Shown here in pieces: positions 46,561 to 58,067 of a stretch of 64,000 nt of DNA. The stretch is from Acestrorhynchus altus. Lineage: Eukaryota > Chordata > Actinopteri > Characiformes > Acestrorhynchidae. The first letter of the stretch is position 1. Each line of letters starts with the position of its first letter. A program made the position numbers and the translations under genes. The stretch spans positions 4,025,256-4,089,255 of the forward strand of contig CM067522.1 of the NCBI GenBank assembly GCA_034509495.1, written 5' to 3'. Under the pieces are notes generated by a model that was not told where the DNA came from, did no database searches, and saw nothing but the letters and a program-made list of their open reading frames with translations.

Positions 46561-47030
46561 ACCTCTACTACGCTGAGACATAATACAGTTGTTATATGTT
46601 CTTGTAATAACACATGTAATAATCATGTTATAATCTAGCCATTAAACATTTCCTTAATTAATGAATAATAAACACAGTGTTTATTATTAATAACAGTCTC
46701 AGATTTAAGACGTGTGAGGACAGTCTCATATAAACACATCAATCATATAAAATGTAAAAGTTTATAAACTGCAATAAAATCCAGCGCGCTCCTCCAGCTC
46801 TCAGTCAGTGGGCGTGGCCTACGCCCCGCGGCCAATCAGGAAGCAGAGTCCCAGGCTCGGGCTCGTGGAAGGGGTCGGGTTCGAATTCGCCCGTCCAATC
46901 GGGGCTCCCGGGGGCCTGCCGCGCGCCCCGCCCCCCTCGCGCTGCCCCGCGCGAGCGCTGAAAACCTCCGTGTCTCCGCTGCGCCGCTCAGGTCGCGTGA
47001 GAGTCCGCACGCTCGCGCCGCTCTTACGGG

Positions 47031-47066
47031 ATGCTCACGCGCGCGCAGCCGCCGCCCGGACCGTGA
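47031..47066 (+). CDS. upstream ORF, 11 codons
   Basis: ATG at 47031 opens a short frame rich in Pro and Ala that stops at TGA 47064-47066, before the predicted main start. A minimal ATG-TTG-TAA also occurs at 47130-47138. If the transcript starts upstream of 47031, both would precede the main ORF and could dampen its translation. Whether they are transcribed is unknown. Confidence 0.35.
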   Translation: MLTRAQPPPGP

Positions 47067-47207
47067 CGAGCAGGACAAACCGAGAAGAGCCGCAGAAGCG
47101 CCCGAGCCGGGATCTGCTCGCTGTTGTTTATGTTGTAATTGTTGTGTTCTTAAACCCCGTGTTTGGGTTCGTCTCTTCATGACTGGGAGCGAGACGCCGC
47201 GGACACC

Positions 47208-47214
47208 ATGCGAG
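47208..47214 (+). CDS. first coding exon of an unidentified gene, partial
   Basis: ATG at 47208 sits in a good initiation context (ACACCATGC, A at -3). Seven coding bases later GAG|GTAGGA forms a good splice donor, so the first coding exon would hold only Met-Arg and one base (phase 1). An alternative ATG at 47179 in a different, also open frame reaches the same donor after 12 codons (MTGSETPRTPCE, phase 0) but has a poor context (T at -3). Downstream exons are not in the window, so the gene cannot be named. Confidence 0.5.
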
Positions 47215-47232
47215 GTAGGAGTCTGACTGAGC

Positions 47233-47408
47233 CGGTCAGGGTGGTCAGGGGTGGACAATGGTGGTCGGGGTGGTCAGGGGTGGTCAGGGGTCATCAGTGG
47301 TGATTAGTGGTGGTCAGGGTGGACAGTGGTGGTCAGGGGTGATCAGGGGTGGACAGTGGTGGTCAGGGGTGATAAGTGGTGATCAGGGGTGGAGAAGGGT
47401 GGTCAGAC
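47233..47408 (+). repeat. G-rich minisatellite at the start of intron 1
   Basis: About 17 copies of a 9-12 base unit of the GGTGGTCAGGG type, with GATCAGGGGT and GGACAGTGGT variants. Many units carry GGGG or GGG runs on the + strand with short loops, so four-run sets suitable for G-quadruplexes occur repeatedly. It starts only 19 bases after the predicted donor, on the non-template strand. Confidence 0.9.
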
Positions 47409-47778
47409 CAGGGGGCTGGAACAGACCTACAGGTGCACAAACAGTGCCCAGGTGTGTTAAACCTCACCTTAAGCACCTGCGAAGCCGCGGTGGTGTCTGA
47501 CCTCCTGGCGGCGGTGAAGTCCAGCCTGCGGACTAACACGCCGCCGTTGCCGTGCGCTCCGCCGCGCTCCGCCGCTCGGTCTGTTTGCGCCTCCGCAGCT
47601 CTGCGCGCTGTTGGTTCAGAGCTGCGCGCGGAGCCTGAAGTTCGGGTCTTTAATGTGGGGTCTGAACGAGAGGCGCGCGCGTGTCCGCCGCTCCACTGAC
47701 CCAGTTCCTCAGTCCGGCGCCCACTGCGCGACCACCACCGAGACACAGCCTCAGATCCCATCATTTACACTCCTAAAA

Positions 47779-47780
<2 letters not shown>

Positions 47781-47825
<45 letters not shown>
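47781..47825. repeat. (GT)n microsatellite
   Basis: About 22 perfect GT units at the edge of the CpG island. Confidence 0.95.
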
Positions 47826-47826
<1 letters not shown>

Positions 47827-49140
47827 TGTATATGTATAATTTAATGCACTCCTCTCGTCATTTACACACACATTCATATGTTTAAAGTGAAATATAAACA
47901 CACAGGTCTGATTCTGTTATATATTCATACTAGGTGTAAATATATTTTTTTGTCATAAATTAAAGGTTATTAATGAATTTTAGGGTGAATTAAAGAAGCA
48001 AAAGTCAACAAAAATACTCATTTAGTGACCAAAGATTAAACCAAGTCATAAATGAAGTAAAATAAACCTGTAAAAATCAACATGTAAAAAAAAAAAACAA
48101 GCAGGTTTTTAAAACGTTTCAAATACAGATGTATGAAAGAGGATTGTGTTAAAGGTAGCTTTTTCAGCCTCATTTTATGGATTAAAAAGTTGTGTTTCGC
48201 TGTTTAAAAATGTTTATTCAGCCTCACAGACTGGATTTCAGTCGAACACACACACACAGACCACAGCCTTCACTAATTTGGTGAAGACAGTCGGGTTTAA
48301 TGTGAGCAGAAGTACCTTTATTCCCTTATTCTTCATCATCCTCTCATTTTGTTTAGTAAACTCTATTATTTATCCTCAGACTCATTCTGCTGCTGAAGGG
48401 AAATGGACTCTGGCCTCACAGCTTATTATAGATTTACCAGAAAGTTTAGTGTTTAGCCTCTAAACACTTTTTCTTACATTTAGGAATCAAACTGACCTTC
48501 AGGCCTCATGCACATATTTTATGTCTTCAAACTGACCTTGTTCAGCTTCAAGGACAGTTTTTAACTGTAAAATAGACTTAGGTTATGACTTCCAGTGTCA
48601 TCGTGTGTGTTTTTGCGTCACTTGATTAAACCAGTTCATAAATGACTCCCTGTTTGACTGTTAAGACTGGAAACCAGTCTGTATTCCACTAAAAGTTCAA
48701 ATAGTACTGAGGCTGAGTGACCTCAGAAGTGCTTGATTATTATGAGTTTTAGATCAGAGGACATGCAGAATTCTGTTCACACTGAAGCGCATGATTTCCT
48801 GCTCCTTAATTCGGATCAGAGGGTTTGTGTGTGGACCAGAGGAGGAACTCTGTCGTTCAGGTGTTTTGTAATTCAGTCTTTTAAACTTTAACCTGTTTTT
48901 AAGTGAAATGGGCTCCAAACATGTGATTGAACCGAAATAAAAATGATAAAAGTATTAACACTCCAGTAAAAAAACAGATTAAAATCAGTTTTAATAGATT
49001 TGAATCATTTTCTTTCAATGACAGTGAATTTGTGATGTGATTAATAAGCAGATTCGAGCTCTTCTTGCTCTGAACTGCAGAGTCAGTAAAGATTTGTTAC
49101 TTTTACAGAGTCATTCCTCTGTTTTTCAGCTGATTGTTAC
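47826..49140. other. putative intron 1, nothing recognised
   Basis: AT-rich, non-repetitive for the most part. Short frames only; no exon or transposon recognised. Confidence 0.35.
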
Positions 49141-49169
49141 GAAAAGACGCACTTTACTCTCCACCCGTA

Positions 49170-49330
49170 TTCCAAGCCACGCCCCCCGCGCGCTCTGATT
49201 GGCTAATAATGCACCCATGCTCATTTTCCGAATTTCCAGTACCGGGGAGGAGGGCTGGCTTCAGCCAATCACATTACAGGAGGCTGGATTTGCCTTAAAA
49301 CGGGTGGGAATTAAAACTGCATCAGAGCGC
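49170..49330. promoter_or_regulatory. promoter-like patch with GC box and two CCAAT boxes
   Basis: GCCACGCCCCCCGCGCGC at 49176 (GC box) is followed by inverted CCAAT (ATTGG, 49198-49202) and direct CCAAT (49265-49269, within CAGCCAATCACA), then TTAAAACGGGTGGGAATTAA near 49295. It is small, and the CpG enrichment is weak apart from the first 30 bases. It could be an alternative promoter inside intron 1, a regulatory element or chance. Confidence 0.3.
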
Positions 49331-49384
49331 CGAAGTCTTACAGATGATCTGCTGACTGATTTCTGCTTGAACCGTTTCATTATT

Positions 49385-49743
49385 TGATCATATAACTATT
49401 TTTAAAGCAGATTAAAATACATTCCTGCACATTTTGTGTAACAAAGCTTTTATTATATAATACTGTAACAAAATAAAACATGTAATCATATAAACAGTTA
49501 GTGGGCACTTTTCACTGTTACTGCAGGTGTTATATGTAGCATGTATTCATTCTTTCTCATATGTCATATATAACACATTGTTTAAGATACACTGTAAGAG
49601 TTCATGCTGTTTTCTCAGAAAAGTGTCAACTGTAGTGAACATCACTCAAACACTGATCTTATTTACTATCATTCAGTAATTATTACTGTTTAAATACATA
49701 TGTAATAATTCATCATTTGCTCAAAAATGCATTCTTTTTATAG

Positions 49744-49789
<46 letters not shown>

Positions 49790-50205
49790 GGGGAAGAAAT
49801 ATGGATCTCAGATCATGACCGCACTTTGTGGAGTGAAGTGGCCATAGTTTGAGTGCTGTTAGTCCTGCTCTGGACTCCTGACTGACTGCTTCACCTGTTA
49901 CACCTGTTCCTCAATTAGAACTTTATTTAGGTGTTCCGACTGAAGCTGAACATTGCACATTAATTAGCATCCTTCCATGAAATCAAGCTTTTACCTTTGA
50001 GCACCAATCTAAGAGTGTGTGTGTGTGTGTGTGTACATGTGTAAGTGTGTGTGTATCAGTCAAAACATTTATCTGGTTGCCAGATTGGTTAACAGTGTAC
50101 CTACACCTTATTGAGCATTCCAGCTCATGGTCCGTAGCACCTAATCTAGTAACTCTAGAACTGATTGCTTTCCAAAGCCCTTCTCCATTTCACCATCCTG
50201 TAATG
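49385..50205. other. non-coding sequence with GT tracts
   Basis: (GT)19 at 49747-49785 and (GT)10 at 50015-50034, otherwise unassigned AT-rich sequence. Confidence 0.5.
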
Positions 50206-50206
50206 C

Positions 50207-50208
<2 letters not shown>

Positions 50209-50271
<63 letters not shown>

Positions 50272-50355
50272 GTCTTTTAGTTTAGGGTCTATAATATATA
50301 TGTAACACTATGAGTAACTACCCATATGCAATTTATATATATATATATATATATA
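50209..50355. repeat. (AC)n and (TA)n microsatellites
   Basis: (AC)30 at 50209-50269 and (TA)11 at 50334-50355. Confidence 0.95.
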
Positions 50356-50689
50356 AAATACTCAAACGTTGTATATAAGTATCTGTACGTAGTTATGATG
50401 CCTTCATTACTGTTCCATGTATGGAAATGGCTATATAGTAGTAAGATGTCCAGTATATATATTTATCTATATATACCATTTCTGGTATGAATTTACATGT
50501 AAATACCTCTATCAAAGTAATAAGTCTCATGTGTATTTAATATGTCAAACTGAATAGAACAGCAAGTGCACACAGAGTATGTTCATGTAGATCAGAGAGA
50601 GAAAAAGACAGGAAAGTAGCAGGAAGTTGAGGGAATGAGAAACAGAAGGAACAAGAGATGTGGTAAACTTTTCTTCTTCAGGATTTTTC

Positions 50690-50890
50690 TCTTTGTCCAA
50701 AGTGGCCACCTGTTGGGCCGAAAGCGAGCAGTCACTCTCCCAGGCCTCGCAGCCCTGTCTGGCTCTAATTTCCACCGCTGAGCCGAATCGCATTGACCCT
50801 GGGGCCTCGGTCGCCGCATTCAGACCCGGCTCAGCCTCCGAAACTCACAACTCAGACAGGCAGCGAAACACAATGAGTACCAATCCCCAT
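50690..50890. promoter_or_regulatory. CpG-containing conserved-looking patch
   Basis: A GC-balanced patch in AT-rich surroundings, with GAGCCGAATCGC and CTCGGTCGCCGC. Open frames exist on both strands (129 codons +, 82 and 75 codons -), but none resembles a known protein. Possible exonic or regulatory remnant; unresolved. Confidence 0.25.
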
Positions 50891-51049
50891 GCCAGTGGCT
50901 TCAAAACTCTCCAGAGGACAAGGCGCTCTCTCTGCTCAGGTCGGCCCAGGAAAATAATGCCAGGATGCCTAGAAACACTGTTAAACTTAGGCATCATAGT
51001 TTCAGGATATCAGAATCTTGAATTTCCTGTGGGAGACTGTGTCACTTAA

Positions 51050-52335
51050 AGCCAGAGTGAGATGCCATTTCTAATTGAGTTCAGAGTTAATATTAATAAA
51101 TAAACAACAGTGTCCCGAAAGTAATGTGTGCTTGTAGTTTAGACCATTTATTTGTCCCTTCTTGGTTAAGTCTTGAGTCACGAAGATCATGAAGGACTAC
51201 ATGTAGGATGTAAGTTTCTTGTGTTAAATCGAACTTCAGCTTTACAGCTCTCACAGAGGGAGATGATGGATCACCTGTAATCTGATATTATACAATATGC
51301 AGTGTCTTTATTAACGAAGTCACCACAGATAAAGGTAGTTATTTCAGGCGTTCAGTGCTAATTTGAGATTATCACACAGATAAAAAAGAGCACTGATAAG
51401 TATGAAGTAAGTTCGGATTTCAGTACTAGTTTAATGTTTGTTTTGAATTAATTACACGACCTTCCTGTGAATTAAATTAAATGAAAAAATGTTTAGGGTA
51501 ACAGGGTCAACATGTGCTCGACAGACTCTCGTTTAGGATAGATCTTAGTGGTCAATGGCACATAAGCAAACGTGTTCTATTAAGTTTTAAATTTGAAGAT
51601 TTTCGAGTCCAGATGTGTTATTGATTTTCCTGCTTCTTACCTTTGAAGTGATCTTTAGTTTTGATGGTTTAATGACGGTTTGTAATGAGATGTAGCTTAG
51701 GTAGCCTTTTGGCCTGGTTTGACAGAACCTTCAGACAGATCACAGTTACACTAAATTCAGATGTTTAATAGTCGTTAAACTTTGATATTATATTTTCATA
51801 CTGGCTTACTGAACCTTTGGCTGTGCATCCAGGGGGTACATCCATTGGGGTCCCCACTTTCTGAGAACCATGGACATATTTAAAAATAAGAACCTTTTAG
51901 ACCTTTTTACTTTATGTGGAATTTCTTTACACTTAACTGTGTTATTTCCAAAAAGTAAAAATTAAACAACAATCAAATGCAGAAATTTGTGGTGACACTT
52001 TATAGTAACACCAGTAAAGAGTGAATGAAGCATTATCTGTTAATAAAAGTTAGACTAATTCATTTAAAAATGCTACCATTTGAATAACCCTTTACATTAA
52101 ACCACACAAACCGATAATCAGTCATCATTTTGAAGTACAGTGTCAAACTTGGTGTTTAATAATGATTTACCTTCATCATCAAGTCATAAATGTCAATATT
52201 TTAGACATAATTATAATCATTATGTCTTAGGACTACAAAGTTAATATTTTTGAGTTCAATTATACATTTATATTGATGAAGTGGTAAATTTTTAAAAATA
52301 TAAAATATATTGAAAATAAAACATTTGTTCCATTT
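51050..52335. other. AT-rich non-coding sequence
   Basis: Unique-looking intronic sequence, no exon or element recognised. Confidence 0.35.
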
Positions 52336-52338
52336 TAA

Positions 52339-52339
<1 letters not shown>

Positions 52340-52388
<49 letters not shown>
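52340..52388. repeat. (AAT)n microsatellite
   Basis: About 16 perfect units. Confidence 0.95.
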
Positions 52389-52389
<1 letters not shown>

Positions 52390-53665
52390 GAAGCAACATT
52401 GGTTCTAATGTGTATAATTTTAGTTAAATGGCTTTATGAAAACAATGCTATAACAAAAAAAAACAACCAAAAAAACCCCCAAAAAACCCCCAATGCTTTA
52501 ATTATTTGTTTATTGTTTGCTTTGTAAAAATACAAATATAACAAATAACAACTATTGCTTTAGATTTGTTATGGTAACGTAATTTACTAAAGGATCTCAA
52601 AGGAATGCAAAACTGGCAAAGTCCTTTTTGGCATGTTTCTCTTAAAAAATCTGGATTGTAGAACAAAAAGAAACTTTTATATTTGAGTATATCAACCTTT
52701 TTATCCACCAAACAGCTCACTGTCCAAAAGAACATACATGAACAAGTTTTCTGGACACATTTAATCTGTTTTCTGGTTGTTTTAATTTACTGAGAGCTCT
52801 GCTGCATCGGCTACATTTTAGAATGATTAAAAAAGTCAGGTTACAGTTGATCACTGTGATTAAATGCCTTTAAAAAATCAAAAATCATTTTTAATCTGTG
52901 AGTGTAATTGACTGCTTGCTCGGCTCACTTCTGCAGTGCTGCAGTCTGCTGGTCCTTTGCCTCCAGCTCAGTGTGGGATTAGGACTTATTAGGTTGTTTG
53001 TTGTGGTTGTTTCTGTCTTTTTTCCCCCATTTGTTTCTTTTGGCCTTCAGCTTAGTCAGCGCTTGTACTTACGTAACTTCTGGAAAATTATGCAAAGTTG
53101 GAGAAGGAGACCCAATCTCTCACAGTCAGACAGAAGTTACTGTGTTGTATTCTGTTCAGCTGTATTATCTACTGTATTCTTGATGTGCGTTCTTGGGGAT
53201 GTATTCTTTGTTTGTGTAAGGCTGCCCAGCTGCCCCTGTTTGTGTATTTTATAAGGAATTGGTCATAAACTGGGCCTTCAAATACAATCTTGTTCCATTA
53301 ATGTAAATTAAAAGTTAAGAATGTTGTTACTCTGTCTTGTAATGTTACTGTTTTGGAGATGTAAGGTTTTATCCCTTTTATTGCATTTCTAACTCTATAT
53401 ATAAGATAAATAAATGCTCTATTTCTCTGTAATGTTAATCCAGGTGTATCTGATTTCTGCTTTTAGACGTCAGCAGATATTATCTACGTGTCCATTAAAT
53501 GATCACTTATGTTTAATGCAACCAATATACTGACAAACCATAGTTTAACATGTCATGAACAAAGTACCAGTACTAATAAGATACCTGTACATGTCACAGT
53601 TTACTATATTCAGTAATACAGATTGAAGTTATGTGCCTTTTTTATTTTTGTTTCATTCCAAGTCG
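52389..53665. other. non-coding sequence, nothing recognised
   Basis: Includes an A/C-rich patch (52456-52492, AAAAAACC-type). A 118-codon + strand hydrophobic frame at 52898-53254 has no start context or family resemblance. Confidence 0.35.
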
Positions 53666-53671
53666 TATGGA

Positions 53672-54015
53672 CTACATTTCTATTGATTGGTTCAAATGCA
53701 TGCACACAGCTTATCTTGTCCCCGTAAAGTAGTACTTCCAATAGTATAGGACCCTCTGGAGCAGATAAGCGTGAACCTTTTGGCACCAGGCGTGGGCTAG
53801 ACGGGTATAAATCCCCCCAGCGTTGAGATGTGGAGCAGTGGAACTGTGTTCTCTGGAGTGATGGTGCTCAACCCAATATGTTTTGGATGAGGTGGGGAGT
53901 TGGGGATGAGGTAGGGTGAAGATCATCCGATGTCCTGACCTCCCTAACACTCTTGTCATAGTATGCAATGAAATCCTCACAGCAATGTTCCAAAATCTAG
54001 TGGAAAAGCCTTCAT
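53672..54015 (-). mobile_element. MITE-like element (copy 3)
   Basis: In reverse complement it follows 43080-43400: CATTGCTGTGAGGATTTCAT, ACATCGGATGATCTTCACCC then TACCTCATCCCCAACTCC, CGCTGGGGGGATTTATACCC and TGCTCCAGAGGGTCCTATAC. Both outer termini are degraded. Confidence 0.6.
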
Positions 54016-54465
54016 GGACAGTAGAGCCAAAAGCAGTATTAAAGCCAAAAGCAAATGTATTTATTTATAGGACAGAGCGGTTTACTGAAATGTTCAAAAC
54101 TGATATTTATTTCAGTTTTATTGCTACTCATAAATATATAACAGGTGACACATGAAACATGCCAACAAACAAGTTTTTGGGTTAGAGCATAACAGGGATA
54201 CCTGTTGGGAAATACCTCAGTGGGAAAGCCATTGTACATCACCCACTGTTCGGTTAACTGTATCCAATAACACAGCAGGTGTCTGACTGATGAATTTAAG
54301 CCCTAAACAGCATCATGATTTAAATATCAAAAAACACAAAAATCATAAAGAGTCTAGACAATAGAAGACAATGTTCTAGACAATATTCTAAAAAAAGCCT
54401 GTTTAATATGATGTGAAGTGAAGGTATAGAAAAGGAAAGGAGGGGCTTAAGACCAAATGTCCTGC

Positions 54466-54515
54466 ATTACCTGTCAAACACGGTGGAGGCAGTGTTCCTG
54501 CGATGGCTGCCCTTA
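54466..54515 (+). mobile_element. Tc1 family E scrap
   Basis: CCTGTCAAACACGGTGGAGG then CAGTGTTCCTGCGATGGCTG is the same Tc1 segment (VKHGGGSV-like) as the longer fragment at 55268. Nothing else readable. Confidence 0.4.
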
Positions 54516-54590
54516 ATAGAAAAGCATATGATCAGTCTCTGCATATGATGAGTGTTTGTGTAACAGAGTGGTGTTGGTTTTTACACTCTC

Positions 54591-54594
<4 letters not shown>

Positions 54595-54622
<28 letters not shown>
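54595..54622. repeat. (GT)n microsatellite
   Basis: 14 GT units. Confidence 0.9.
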
Positions 54623-54934
54623 TGCATGATTGTAGTGATTTAAATTGTGTTTTCACTCATGGGTTCTCCCTTTAGCTGTGACAGAACAGCCCCTCTCTGT
54701 TATTTGTTGGTTCTACTGGGTGCTGTATTAGTGAAGCAGCTGAGAGCGCTTAGGGGTGTGCACACATGATCCACTGCAGATGATGGTTAGAAAGAATGAG
54801 CTCCACCTCCAGAGACAGTGGTGGAGCATCAGAGAGCCGGAGCTGATCTATAGAAGCTACAGACACAATGCCTGAATTTATACCTGTACTGCACCACAAC
54901 ACCAGGCTTCCCATCCAAATGCTGTTCCTAAAAG

Positions 54935-54939
<5 letters not shown>

Positions 54940-54995
<56 letters not shown>
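54940..54995. repeat. (AG)n microsatellite
   Basis: About 28 perfect AG units, homopurine mirror repeat. Confidence 0.95.
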
Positions 54996-55001
<6 letters not shown>

Positions 55002-55267
55002 ATAAGTATTTGTACAGTGGCATAACATGGAGGCAATGCATTGGTTTGAAGCAATCAAGATGTAAAACGTTTGTCAGCTGTTCAGGGGAACTCGTAATAT
55101 GTGTCTGAAAAGCTGCACAACAGCTAGACTAGTTCTGATTTACTTAAAACAAATCTTTTTACTGGTTGTAGAGCAAAGTTCTGTAACTTTGGATAGATGA
55201 CAAGATTAATGTAGCAGAATGAGGGGAGGTGGTGAAAGTGGTGAAGGAAAAGGCAGGTTCTTGCTGC

Positions 55268-55570
55268 TTGGCAAACCACATCACCTGGCAAACATGGTGG
55301 AGGCAGTGTTATGAATGGCATGAATGAATCCATCTGCCAGTGGAACAGTATCACTGGACTTTATTAATTATAGGACAGTTTATAGAAGTTTAGTTTACGC
55401 TCAGATTCAACCAAATAGTGCAAAACCGCTTGAACAGTTGACTCAAAGGCGACCAGCTGAAGATGACTTCAGTTAGGCCCTGGCAAAGCATCTCAAGAGA
55501 GGAAGAAACTCAGTATTTGGTGATGTCTATGGGTTTCAGACGTCAGACAGCCGTTGACTGCAAGCAATTC
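55268..55570 (+). mobile_element. Tc1-like relic, family E, internally deleted
   Basis: Phrases in order: CACCTGGCAAACATGGTGGA then GGCAGTGTTATG, CTGCCAGTGGAACAGTATCA, TTACGCTCAGATTCAACCAA, then a jump to GCATCTCAAGAGAGGAAGAA, ACTCAGTATTTGGTGATGTC then ATGGGTTTCAGACG, and GTTGACTGCAAGCAATTC. This fits a Tc1 family transposase from the GGGS region to the C-terminus, with the central catalytic part deleted. Confidence 0.65.
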
Positions 55571-55689
55571 TAGATATTAAATGTTTATTTTATTTATAAT
55601 TATTTACACGGAGGGATATAATGAAAACAGCTGTAATTCTGTAGAATAATAAAATTAGTTTGTTAAACCCACAGTTCAATCACATTTTG

Positions 55690-55930
55690 TTTGCTTCGTT
55701 TTAAATTCCACTCTGGGAGTGTACAAAAATCATAAACCCGTGTCACTTTTATTTACGCTCTCTGTACTTGACTTTGTATTGTATATAAGACTCTCTGTCG
55801 CTTTACATCCGCTGCCTTGTACAGTAATCGCAGTGGCTCCAGCAGTGTACAATAGGAGGTTGTGTGAAATTACACACTTATGTGCTGAAAGCTGATTAGC
55901 CCATATCACCGCCTTGCTCACACAGCGGAC
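55690..55930. promoter_or_regulatory. candidate conserved noncoding patch
   Basis: Low-repeat stretch with TACAGTAATCGCAGTGGCTC and GAAAGCTGATTAGCCCATAT. Inference from texture. Confidence 0.22.
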
Positions 55931-56055
55931 CCTCTCCTTACGCTTGATAGGACGTTATAGCCGGGGATGGGCATGACAATATAGTATTTAGAACATCGCA
56001 GTGGTCAGAGTTAACTTAGATGTGGATGTGGATACACACTGAATCCCGTCCACTG

Positions 56056-56058
<3 letters not shown>

Positions 56059-56122
<64 letters not shown>
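56059..56122. repeat. (GA)n microsatellite
   Basis: About 31 GA units, one A insertion. It is followed by a looser purine-rich stretch to 56320. Confidence 0.95.
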
Positions 56123-56341
56123 TCCTTAGAGAGAGATTCAGAAGAAGGGTGTGAGCGATAGGAGAGAAAGGGACAGATAAGCTGAGGCTGGATGTTTGGG
56201 AGAGAAAGAGAGACGGAGGTGTGAGAGAAAGCGTTGGGTAGATAATGTTAGGACAGATAGCAGGCATGTGAGAAAGAGAGCGAGAGGGAGAGAGATGTGA
56301 GATGAGAGAGAAAGCCTCCAACAGATAAGAATGTAAAGAGT

Positions 56342-56342
<1 letters not shown>

Positions 56343-56396
<54 letters not shown>

Positions 56397-56422
56397 AGAG
56401 AGAGAGAGAGAGAGAGAGAGAG
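56343..56422. repeat. (GT)n-(AG)n compound microsatellite
   Basis: (GT)26 at 56343-56394 followed at once by (AG)13 at 56397-56422. The 198-codon - strand frame (56016-56612) is the translation of these tracts. Confidence 0.95.
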
Positions 56423-56682
56423 TCAGGTGATGGTTTTGTGTGAGCTGGACCCTGGGGGCCACTTTCGTGAAGCAGCTTGTTCCCCTCAATCTGATTAAAG
56501 CCTGAGGCAAAGCTGTTACCCTACTGCGCACACCCACACACACTCTTAACACACATACTTGGACGTGATGAACGCACATGAATGAAACATGTTTACACAC
56601 ACCGTGTTTCATAATTCATAACACACTTTTTACTAATGTCCACAATTTTCATGGATCCAATTCCCAACCACTAACTAGAATA

Positions 56683-56732
56683 CCCTCTACTACCCTCTAA
56701 TACCCTCTAATACCCTAATACCCTCTACCCTC
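56683..56732. repeat. short TACCCTCTAA minisatellite
   Basis: About five imperfect copies of a 10-base TACCCTCTAA unit. Confidence 0.8.
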
Positions 56733-57009
56733 CACTCTTTTCAAATGCCACACAAAGTGGTTAGAGCTTGGCACGCTTGGAGGAGGAGCCTGAATCTAAT
56801 TCCACAATTTGTTACATCAAGTAACAAACTCCCACACAAAATTCCCGTTTGATGTGGAAGAGATAGGGGTAGGTTCTGCTATGGATACTCTCCACCCAGG
56901 GAGAACGAGGCCAGTTAGGCCCTATTGGACAGTCATGGATGGTTGTGGCATCACCAGGGATTGAATTCACAACCTCCAGATGATAGGAGGTTTGATTGTG
57001 AATGTGTGG

Positions 57010-57330
57010 CTCTGTCCAGACTGCAGATTTTTGCACATTTAGATTGTGTCCAGATTGATTTTGGATAGTCTGGACAGGAAAAAGGTGAAATTTGATGTTT
57101 GCACAATTTGACATTTGAGGGTGTTTTGAAATCCAACTACAATCGGATTTGTAGTGATCTCAGTCTGGATGTTCTCGACACTCAAATACAATTTCAGAGT
57201 GTCTTTTGCATCACCCACAATGCAACAAACAATGACCACATCAAATCCAATAACTGCTCCGAAGGCTATGTCGATAGTAAGACTACGTAGTTACTGATGC
57301 CTGTGCTGTTACCACAGTAACCCATGCAGA
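57010..57330. repeat. possible MITE-like repeat
   Basis: ATTGTGTCCAGATTGATTTT, AATCCAACTACAATCGGATT then TGTAGTGATC, and CACCCACAATGCAACAAAC recall the family suggested at 40205. Termini are not visible. Confidence 0.3.
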
Positions 57331-57985
57331 TAAATCACAGTGTGTACAGTCATCTCAACAGACCTGATTAGAACAAATGTGATTTGCCTGCATTCTGAAC
57401 ATCCCAGTACACACACTTACACACACTTACACACACTTACACAGACTGACCAGGGAATGATTTAACTGCATTAAAAACAGGGCACAATTCCAGTCATATT
57501 GATGATAGTGCTGCAGATCTAACAAAGGCATGTTGACAATGTTACTTGGTTTTGGTGACGACATTGTATTTCACCAGTCACTGTTGTGTCCCAACCATGT
57601 CCGAGCAGCTTTTGTTAGGAATAAACTTTTTCTAGATTTTAATCTGCTGTATCTCACTCTTAAAATCAGACGCAGAGTGTCAGAATACTCCAGAATCTTC
57701 TTTAATCTTCCAGAATTCCCAGCAGGCCAGACTAGCTCTACTCTGCAGAGCATTATCATTATCTGTTAGTGATTTGCTCCTGTTATGAGAGCTATGTGGG
57801 TTTTCTCCTGACCTATTATGGCCCATTATGTAATATTAGTTTTTATGAAAGATAAGAAGGTCATTTTGGTAATGTGTGTGTGTGTGTTTGAGGGTGGGAG
57901 GGAACATTGGCCCACAACAGCCAGATATGACACTGTTGTACCACCCTGAGGCGAGTGACTTACTAACCTACTTAGTTTAAACAGT
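57331..57985. other. non-coding sequence, nothing recognised
   Basis: Contains a triplicate of ACACACACTT at 57411-57440. Otherwise plain. Confidence 0.35.
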
Positions 57986-57987
57986 TT

Positions 57988-57989
<2 letters not shown>

Positions 57990-58064
<75 letters not shown>
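57990..58064. repeat. (CA)n microsatellite
   Basis: About 37 perfect CA units. Confidence 0.95.

Positions 58065-58067
<3 letters not shown>

Larger units (their letters stand above)
46790..47740. promoter_or_regulatory. CpG island promoter
   Basis: A sharp change from AT-rich to very CpG-rich sequence at about 46790 that fades by 47740. On the + strand the upstream part has a GC box (GGGCGTGGCC at 46810), CCAAT at 46832-46836 and 46895-46899, and a second GC box (CCCCGCCCCCC at 46926). No TATA box is evident. The arrangement predicts transcription to the right starting at about 46950-47050. It is the only clear promoter in the window. A divergent transcript to the left cannot be excluded. 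Confidence 0.8.

Noticed and set aside
45767..46626. Open frames of 130-230 codons on both strands (poly-Ile, His, Asp, Met, Ser)
   Set aside because: They are direct translations of the AAT/GAT trinucleotide tract, are open in several frames at once, and have no unique sequence.
46808..47182. 124-codon + strand frame in the CpG island
   Set aside because: Its first ATG lies upstream of the GC and CCAAT boxes, and GC-rich sequence opens long frames by chance. The splice-linked start at 47208 fits better.
56016..56612. 198-codon - strand frame
   Set aside because: Translation of (GA)n and (GT)n tracts (Ser-Leu and Thr-His repeats).
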